In this document: in pieces, positions 59,330 to 64,000 of the stretch
Layout of the letters: every line of letters begins with the position of its first letter
Position numbering within the stretch: the first letter of the stretch is position 1
NCBI RefSeq assembly: GCF_014054985.1
Contig: NZ_CP059569.1
Span: 1,364,001 to 1,428,000 of the forward strand
Source: Kingella oralis
GTDB taxonomy: Bacteria > Pseudomonadota > Gammaproteobacteria > Burkholderiales > Neisseriaceae
DNA length: 64,000 bases
Direction of reading: 5' to 3'
Position numbers and translations under genes: made by a program
The notes under the pieces: generated by a model
What the model was told of the DNA's origin: nothing
Database searches by the model: none
The model's input: the letters and a program-made list of their open reading frames with translations, nothing else

Positions 59330-60172
59330 ATGGCAGAAAAATCCGTTTACACCAAAGTCGTCGCCGTTATCGCCGTTGTGCTGTTCGGCGCAATGGGCTA
59401 CGGCGGCTACCGCTTTATCCAAGCCGTTAGCGAGGGCGCGGCAGGCATCCAAAACACCGCCTCCCCCGTTGCCCTGCCCGAAATCAACCTAGAAGCCTCC
59501 GCCCCGCTGCTGCCCGTACCCGCCAGCGATGAAGCCAGCTCCGTGAGCACAGGCGAAGACGTGGTTATCAAAGCAGGCGATTTCTCCTACACCGCAGGCG
59601 AACCCAACATCCGCGTATCGCTCACAAACAAAGGCAACTTCACCGTTTCCACCGTTTACATCAGCCTCGCGCTCTACATCAACGACAGTAAACAAGCCGT
59701 AGCCGAAAACAAAAGCATCCCCATCACGCTAGACACCCCGCTGGAAGTGGGCGGCACAGTCGTTCTAGGCGTGCCCGCCGACGGCGTAACATGGCGCAGC
59801 GAAGCCGTTCAGGCTGCCAAAACGCGCAAAATCCTCGCCCAAGTGGTCGGCGTGAGCGACGAAGCGCAAAGCGACATTGCTTATTCGCAAAGCAGCGCGG
59901 GCAAATGGCTCACCCAAGTGCCCAGCCCCGAAGATAACGCCGCAACCAAAGCCTCCGCCAACACCCAGCCGCCGCCGATGCAGCCTGAAAACGAAGCCAA
60001 CGAGCCGCGCATTGTCCCCGATGAACAAGAACTCGCGCCCCAAGAAAACGAATCGCCCGCGCCCGCCAAGCGCGAAAAACCGCGCAGCATCAAAGAAGAA
60101 CTGGGCATGGAAGAAATGCCCACAGGCGAAACAGGCGTGATTTCATACGAACGCACAAGAGGCACTAAATGA
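59330..60172 (+). CDS. membrane-anchored hypothetical protein upstream of murD
   Basis: A 280-residue protein with one N-terminal membrane helix (about 9-30, VVAVIAVVLFGAMGYGGYRFI) and a periplasmic domain with a beta-sandwich look (about 80-185: VVIKAGDFSYTAGEPNIRVSLTNKGNFTVSTVYISLALY), then a Pro/Glu-rich disordered tail. Not recognised by family. Start at 59330 gives the membrane anchor directly. Its stop overlaps the murD ATG (ATGA), so it is cotranscribed with a cell-wall gene. An in-frame ATGCAGCCTGAA gives MQPEN. Confidence 0.7.
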   Translation: MAEKSVYTKVVAVIAVVLFGAMGYGGYRFIQAVSEGAAGIQNTASPVALPEINLEASAPLLPVPASDEASSVSTGEDVVIKAGDFSYTAGEPNIRVSLTNKGNFTVSTVYISLALYINDSKQAVAENKSIPITLDTPLEVGGTVVLGVPADGVTWRSEAVQAAKTRKILAQVVGVSDEAQSDIAYSQSSAGKWLTQVPSPEDNAATKASANTQPPPMQPENEANEPRIVPDEQELAPQENESPAPAKREKPRSIKEELGMEEMPTGETGVISYERTRGTK

Positions 60173-61500
60173 ACAATCAAAAAATCCTCGTGGCAGGACT
60201 GGGCAGCACAGGCATCTCCATCCTGCGCTATCTTGACCACATCGGCGCAAGCCAAGTCGCCGCCTACGATGAACAGCTCAGCGCCGAACGCCAAGCCGAA
60301 CTCGCCGCGCAGTTCCCCCACTACCCTGCCCTTTCAGGCAGCCTGAAAACCGCGTTGGCAGATAAAACCATGCTGATATTAAGCCCCGGTGTGAGCCGTA
60401 GGCAGCCTGAAATCCGAGAATTTGAACAACGCGGCGGCGTGGTAACAGGCGATGTTGCCATCCTTGCAGACCTGCTGCGCCACCAACGCGACCAAATCAT
60501 CGCCATCACCGGCAGCAACGGCAAAACCACCACCACCAGCCTAGTCGGGCATCTTTGCCAACAAAGCGGCTTGGATACCGTTGTCGCGGGCAACATCGGC
60601 ACGCCCGTGCTCGACGCATGGCTGCAACGGCAAGGCAAAAGCGCCGATGTGTGGGTGCTGGAACTATCCAGCTTCCAACTGGAAACCACGCCCTGCCTTG
60701 CCGCCGCAGCCGCCGCCTGCCTCAACATCTCAGAAGACCACCTCAACCGCTACGACGACCTGCTGGACTACGCCCGCACCAAAGACCAAATCTTCAACGG
60801 CTGCCGTACGCAAATCCTCAACGCCGACGACCCCTTCTGCCGCGCCATGCACCGCCCCGAGCAGCAAACCCGTTATTTCTCGCTCGCGCAAGCCGCCGAT
60901 TATTGGCTGGACCCCGTTTCAGGCAGCCTGAAACAACGGGATAGCGATTTCATGGCGCAAAGCCAAATCCCGCTGCAAGGCAACCACAACACCGCCAACG
61001 CGCTTGCCGCCCTCGCCCTATGCGAAGCCATCGGCATCCCGCGCAGCGAGCTGGTTCAACACATCCAAACCTTCAAGGGCTTGCCCCACCGCGTAGAAAA
61101 AATCGGCGCAAAAGACGGCGTGGTATACATTGACGACAGCAAAGGCACCAACGTAGGCGCAACCGTTGCCGCCATCGCAGGGCTGCCGCAAAAAATCGTG
61201 CTTATTGCAGGCGGGCAAGGCAAAGGACAAGACTTCGCCCCGCTTGCCTCCGTGTTGCAAGACAAAGCCCGCGCCGTGTTCCTAATTGGCGTGGACGCGC
61301 CCAAAATCGCCGCCGAACTCGCCGCGCGTAACGTGCCGCACCAGTTCTGCGACACGCTGCCACAAGCCGTTGCCGCCGCCCACGCCACCGCGCAGGCAGG
61401 CGACATCGTGCTGCTGTCCCCCGCCTGCGCCAGCTACGATATGTTCCAAGGCTATGCCCATCGGGCGCAAGTGTTTAAAGAAGCGTTTGAGCGGCTGTAA
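60169..61500 (+). CDS. murD: UDP-N-acetylmuramoylalanine-D-glutamate ligase
   Basis: A 443-residue Mur ligase that adds D-glutamate to the peptidoglycan precursor. The ATP loop GSNGKTTTTS is at 115-124, NISEDHLNRYDD follows, and IDDSKGTNVGAT in the C-terminal domain. It stands outside the usual dcw cluster, coupled by a four-base overlap to the unknown membrane protein. Three in-frame DUS: LSGSLKT, RRQPEI, VSGSLKQ; the first and third are the palindromic type. Confidence 0.95.
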   Translation: MNNQKILVAGLGSTGISILRYLDHIGASQVAAYDEQLSAERQAELAAQFPHYPALSGSLKTALADKTMLILSPGVSRRQPEIREFEQRGGVVTGDVAILADLLRHQRDQIIAITGSNGKTTTTSLVGHLCQQSGLDTVVAGNIGTPVLDAWLQRQGKSADVWVLELSSFQLETTPCLAAAAAACLNISEDHLNRYDDLLDYARTKDQIFNGCRTQILNADDPFCRAMHRPEQQTRYFSLAQAADYWLDPVSGSLKQRDSDFMAQSQIPLQGNHNTANALAALALCEAIGIPRSELVQHIQTFKGLPHRVEKIGAKDGVVYIDDSKGTNVGATVAAIAGLPQKIVLIAGGQGKGQDFAPLASVLQDKARAVFLIGVDAPKIAAELAARNVPHQFCDTLPQAVAAAHATAQAGDIVLLSPACASYDMFQGYAHRAQVFKEAFERL

Positions 61501-61588
61501 ATCTTTGAGGCAGCCTGAAAACAGGTTTAACTTTATGATGTCCGAACTTCAATCACACTAATTTCCCAACTAAATAAGGAAATGCCAA

Positions 61589-62593
61589 ATGGGTGTATAT
61601 CGTTGTAACCATTGCAAATTCATTAGTGAACACATTATTCATCGCAGTATGCCGCCAACAAAATGTGCCAATTGCGGGCAAGATGTAACGGTGTACGAGA
61701 CTGCGCCATTTATCCAACACATTATTGATCGTTGGGCAAGTGCTGTGCGTGAACTCAATGCCTTGAAAAATCAAGATAAAGAACCAGCCGAACAGCAACA
61801 AGCGCAGGAACATAATCAAAGCAACCCTTTGGACAATGTAAAACTATCCGACACCAATATTCTTGCTAATATTGAGCAGCACCAGCCACTAACCGATTGG
61901 TTTAAAAATAAACAAATTACTCCCGAATTTGATTGCGCTGCCATAGATATGAGTGGTTATTTTGACGAAGCTGCTGCAAAGATTGGCAAAAACTTCGCCA
62001 TATTCCAAGATATTCTCAACAAAATTGCGTGGAACTACCGTAATAACCATAGTGGCTTAAACTTAGACTTAAAAAAATACAGTCAAAAAGAAGCGCAACA
62101 AATCAACAACATCTGTCGTGAATTTTATAGCCATACATTATTTTCTCGTTATACCTACCAAAAACAAGACAAGTTGATACACCTAAAACTGCAAGCCGCA
62201 ACACCCATTCGTCAATTTTTTAACGGTACATGGTTAGAATGGTTTGCACTCAACGAAATACTTACCCTAGCTAAACAATATGGTAAAAATTACAACTTCT
62301 CTTGCGCCCGTAGCGCGAAAATTCGCTTTACCAACGAAGATTTGCACGAATTGGACGTGTTATTTTTACCAAAAAATAAACAACTCATTGTGATTGAATG
62401 CAAAACAGGGGAATACCGTCAAAATTTAGATAAATATTTGAATTTAAGAAAACGCTTGAATATCCCTACTGACAATTTTATTCTGTTGGTTACTAACATA
62501 AATGAAGCGCAAGCCAAATCACTAAGCAGTATGTATCAACTCACCTTCGCTACGCTAACTGGCTTAATAGAACAGTTGAAAAAAGTGATGTAA
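61589..62593 (+). CDS. zinc-ribbon protein with Card1/DUF1887-like PD-(D/E)XK nuclease domain
   Basis: A 334-residue protein. N-terminus: a zinc ribbon C6-x2-C9 ... C26-x2-C29. Middle (about 60-200): unassigned, helical, Gln/Asn-rich linker at 65-90. C-terminus: a nuclease-like core with W215-L-E217, E254-L-D256-V-L-F, and I-E270-C-K272-TG, the PD-(D/E)XK pattern in the form I know from DUF1887/Card1 endonucleases. No CARF sensor domain and no CRISPR genes are nearby. Composition is AT-richer than its neighbours and there is no DUS in the gene. An AAGGAAA ribosome site precedes the ATG. Possibly a defence nuclease; unproven. Confidence 0.7.
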   Translation: MGVYRCNHCKFISEHIIHRSMPPTKCANCGQDVTVYETAPFIQHIIDRWASAVRELNALKNQDKEPAEQQQAQEHNQSNPLDNVKLSDTNILANIEQHQPLTDWFKNKQITPEFDCAAIDMSGYFDEAAAKIGKNFAIFQDILNKIAWNYRNNHSGLNLDLKKYSQKEAQQINNICREFYSHTLFSRYTYQKQDKLIHLKLQAATPIRQFFNGTWLEWFALNEILTLAKQYGKNYNFSCARSAKIRFTNEDLHELDVLFLPKNKQLIVIECKTGEYRQNLDKYLNLRKRLNIPTDNFILLVTNINEAQAKSLSSMYQLTFATLTGLIEQLKKVM

Positions 62594-62653
62594 AAAATTT
62601 CAACCCACCGCTTTCAGGCTGCCTGAAAGCATCAATCAATAAGGAGAAACATC

Positions 62654-63100
62654 ATGCTAACCAAAACCATGACATTATTCAGCGCAACCTTGCTGCTCGC
62701 CGCGTGCAACAGCACCGCACAGTCCAAGCCCGCCACGCCAGCCCAAGCCGCGCCCGCCGTGCAATCGGCTGCGCCCGCATCCATCCACCAAGTGTGGCAC
62801 TTAACCGAATTAAGCGGCTTTAAAGGTGACATCCCCGCCAACGCCAAAATGGATTGGACAAAACTGCCCAACTCCTATGCCTACATGGGCTGCAACCACA
62901 TGAACTTCCATGCCCAAGCCACATCAGGCAGCCTGAAACTGGGCGAGATGACTTCCACCATCATGCTGTGCGAAAACAATCAGCTAGAAGACGCGTTTAC
63001 CGCCGCCATGAAGCGCGTGTCGCGCTATGAAATCAATGGGCAAACGCTGATTTTGCGTGGCAAAAATGGCGTGCAAATAAAATTTGCACCTGCGCAGTAG
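62654..63100 (+). CDS. META-domain lipoprotein (HslJ-like)
   Basis: A 148-residue lipoprotein: signal peptide with lipobox LAAC (Cys about residue 18), Ala/Pro-rich tether, then a META/HslJ domain (VWHLTELSGF... YMGCNHMNF ... STIMLCENNQLEDAFTAAMKRVSRYEINGQTLIL). Members occur in outer-membrane or periplasmic stress responses. Strong AAGGAG ribosome site. A palindromic DUS in frame encodes TSGSLK. Probably faces the periplasm. Confidence 0.87.
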   Translation: MLTKTMTLFSATLLLAACNSTAQSKPATPAQAAPAVQSAAPASIHQVWHLTELSGFKGDIPANAKMDWTKLPNSYAYMGCNHMNFHAQATSGSLKLGEMTSTIMLCENNQLEDAFTAAMKRVSRYEINGQTLILRGKNGVQIKFAPAQ

Positions 63101-63173
63101 TCCGTCTATAAAAGGCAGCCTGAAAACGGTTAAACCCATTTTCAGGCTGCCTCCTATCGTTCAGTTTCGCCCA

Positions 63174-63794
63174 TCACAACCCAAATACCCCCGCATCTCC
63201 CTTGCCCTGCCGCACCAATTCCACCCCATCCGTCATATCAATCACTGTGGTCGGCTCCGTGCCACACCAGCCACCATCAATCACCAAATCCACCGCATGT
63301 TCCAAGCGGTCGCGGATTTCATATGGGTCGGTCAGCGGCTCATCATCCTCAGGCAGCATCAGCGTGCTGCTCAACATCGGCTCGCCCAATTCTTTCAACA
63401 ACGCCAGCGCAATCGCATTATCAGGCACACGCAGCCCAATCGTTTTGCGCTTTGGATGCAAAGTGCGATTCGGCACTTCCTTAGTTGCCTGCAAAATAAA
63501 GGTGTAGCTGCCAGGGGTTGCCGCTTTCAGCTGGCGAAACTGGCTGTTATCCACCTTAGCATAAGTGCCCAAATCGCTCAAATCCGCGCACATCAGCGTT
63601 AAATGATGCTTCAAATCAATCTTGCGAATCGCCAAAATCCGCTCCATCGCCGTCTTATCGCCCAGAGCGCAGCCAATCGCGTAACACGAATCGGTGGGAT
63701 ACACAATCACCCCACCCTTGCGCACAATCTCCACCGCCTGTTTAATCAACCGTTCTTGCGGGTTTTCGGGATGAATAGCAAAAAATTGAGACAT
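63174..63794 (-). CDS. yciO: YciO/Sua5/TsaC-family protein
   Basis: A 206-residue protein of the threonylcarbamoyl-AMP synthase superfamily. It has KGGVIVYPTDSCYAIGCALGDKTAMERILAIRKI near the start, which matches YciO, and the KRKTIGLRVPDNAIALALL segment. The KRxK/SxN-type residues of TsaC are not clearly all present, so it is better called YciO, an RNA-binding paralogue of uncertain role. GGAATAAG precedes the ATG. Reverse strand, with pncC beyond it. Confidence 0.85.
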   Translation of the reverse strand: MSQFFAIHPENPQERLIKQAVEIVRKGGVIVYPTDSCYAIGCALGDKTAMERILAIRKIDLKHHLTLMCADLSDLGTYAKVDNSQFRQLKAATPGSYTFILQATKEVPNRTLHPKRKTIGLRVPDNAIALALLKELGEPMLSSTLMLPEDDEPLTDPYEIRDRLEHAVDLVIDGGWCGTEPTTVIDMTDGVELVRQGKGDAGVFGL

Positions 63795-63853
63795 GGCTTA
63801 TTCCTTAAAAAAATGTTTTCAGGCTGCCTTTACACATTAGGCAGCCTGAAAAA

Positions 63854-64000
63854 CTATTTCGTTGTTTTTAAATAATGTTCCAAAATCGCTAGCGCATACT
63901 GCACCGCCTGTTCGCGCACCATTTTGCGGTCGCCCTTAAAATGATACTGCTTCGCCCAAATGCGCTGCTTGGTAGCAAAGCCAAACCACACCGTGCCCAC
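63854..64000 (-). CDS. pncC: CinA C-terminal / PncC nicotinamide-nucleotide amidase, 3' end
   Basis: The last 48 codons of a reverse-strand gene that runs past the window edge. It reads VGTVWFGFATKQRIWAKQYH and later a GDRKMVREQAVQYALAIL segment, the ending typical of the CinA C-terminal domain, which deamidates NMN to NaMN. The start and catalytic region are outside the window. A DUS pair lies after the stop (about 63818-63852). Confidence 0.8.
   Translation of the reverse strand: MGTVWFGFATKQRIWAKQYHFKGDRKMVREQAVQYALAILEHYLKTTK

Noticed and set aside
1..64000. tRNA or rRNA genes
   Set aside because: I looked for T-loop and conserved rRNA words by eye and found none; a dedicated tRNA search would be decisive.

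Overview
The window looks like a chromosomal segment of a naturally transformable member of the Neisseriaceae, most likely a Kingella. The main evidence is the extreme density of the 12-mer AGGCAGCCTGAA and its complement TTCAGGCTGCCT, about three per kb in the first 10 kb as I read it. This is the Kingella-type DNA uptake sequence (DUS). Gene content agrees: ComEC, a PilF/PilW pilotin, an IS1016-type element, a dRS3-like repeat, cbb3-oxidase assembly genes and Neisseriaceae-style housekeeping genes in a GC-rich background. I found no rRNA, no tRNA and no CRISPR array.

Layout. 0-10 kb: a phospholipase-D-like protein, a lipoprotein, NAD-malic enzyme, a bestrophin followed by a truncated second copy of its 5' end with a DNA-glycosylase-like gene between them, a YccS-type membrane protein and a class 1A dihydroorotate dehydrogenase. 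10-21 kb: a ferredoxin-reductase-like flavoprotein, an MFS sugar exporter, a PHP phosphatase, aminopeptidase N, the ccoG-fixH pair and HtpX. 21-33 kb: TilS, cytochrome b561, FolP, ComEC with a roughly 105-bp tandem repeat array directly upstream, then a reverse-strand cluster rlmN-pilF-rodZ-ispG-unknown. 33-39 kb: a HipA-like kinase followed by an Xre protein, a frameshifted homoserine dehydrogenase, a Nudix protein and riboflavin synthase. 39-50 kb: TrkH, aceE-aceF, an AT-rich stretch with two DnaA-box matches, MutY, IscX, MetZ, YciB, YciI and BolA. 50-64 kb: a parvulin, CcoI, two identical inverted IS1016-type elements enclosing an AT-rich orphan gene, RarA, glutamate dehydrogenase, MurD, a zinc-ribbon/Card1-like nuclease candidate, a META lipoprotein, a YciO protein and the 3' end of a PncC/CinA gene.

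How the parts connect. CcoG, FixH and CcoI are assembly factors for a cbb3 oxidase whose structural genes are outside the window. AceE and AceF form most of the pyruvate dehydrogenase complex. Homoserine dehydrogenase and MetZ both belong to the methionine/threonine branch. ComEC and the PilF-like pilotin belong to the DNA-uptake and type IV pilus machinery that reads the DUS.

The most unusual material is not a classic defence island. It consists of: (i) DUS copies used as terminators, stop codons and in-frame peptides; (ii) hairpin repeats tied to DUS, including the array upstream of comEC; (iii) a locus with signs of DUS-mediated acquisition from a relative with a different DUS dialect (4.3-5.4 kb); (iv) the inverted IS pair with its orphan cargo (54.1-56.2 kb); (v) a toxin-first HipA/HTH module; and (vi) a stand-alone zinc-ribbon plus PD-(D/E)XK protein (61.6 kb). 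All functional statements are by recognition of sequence motifs; no database search was possible.
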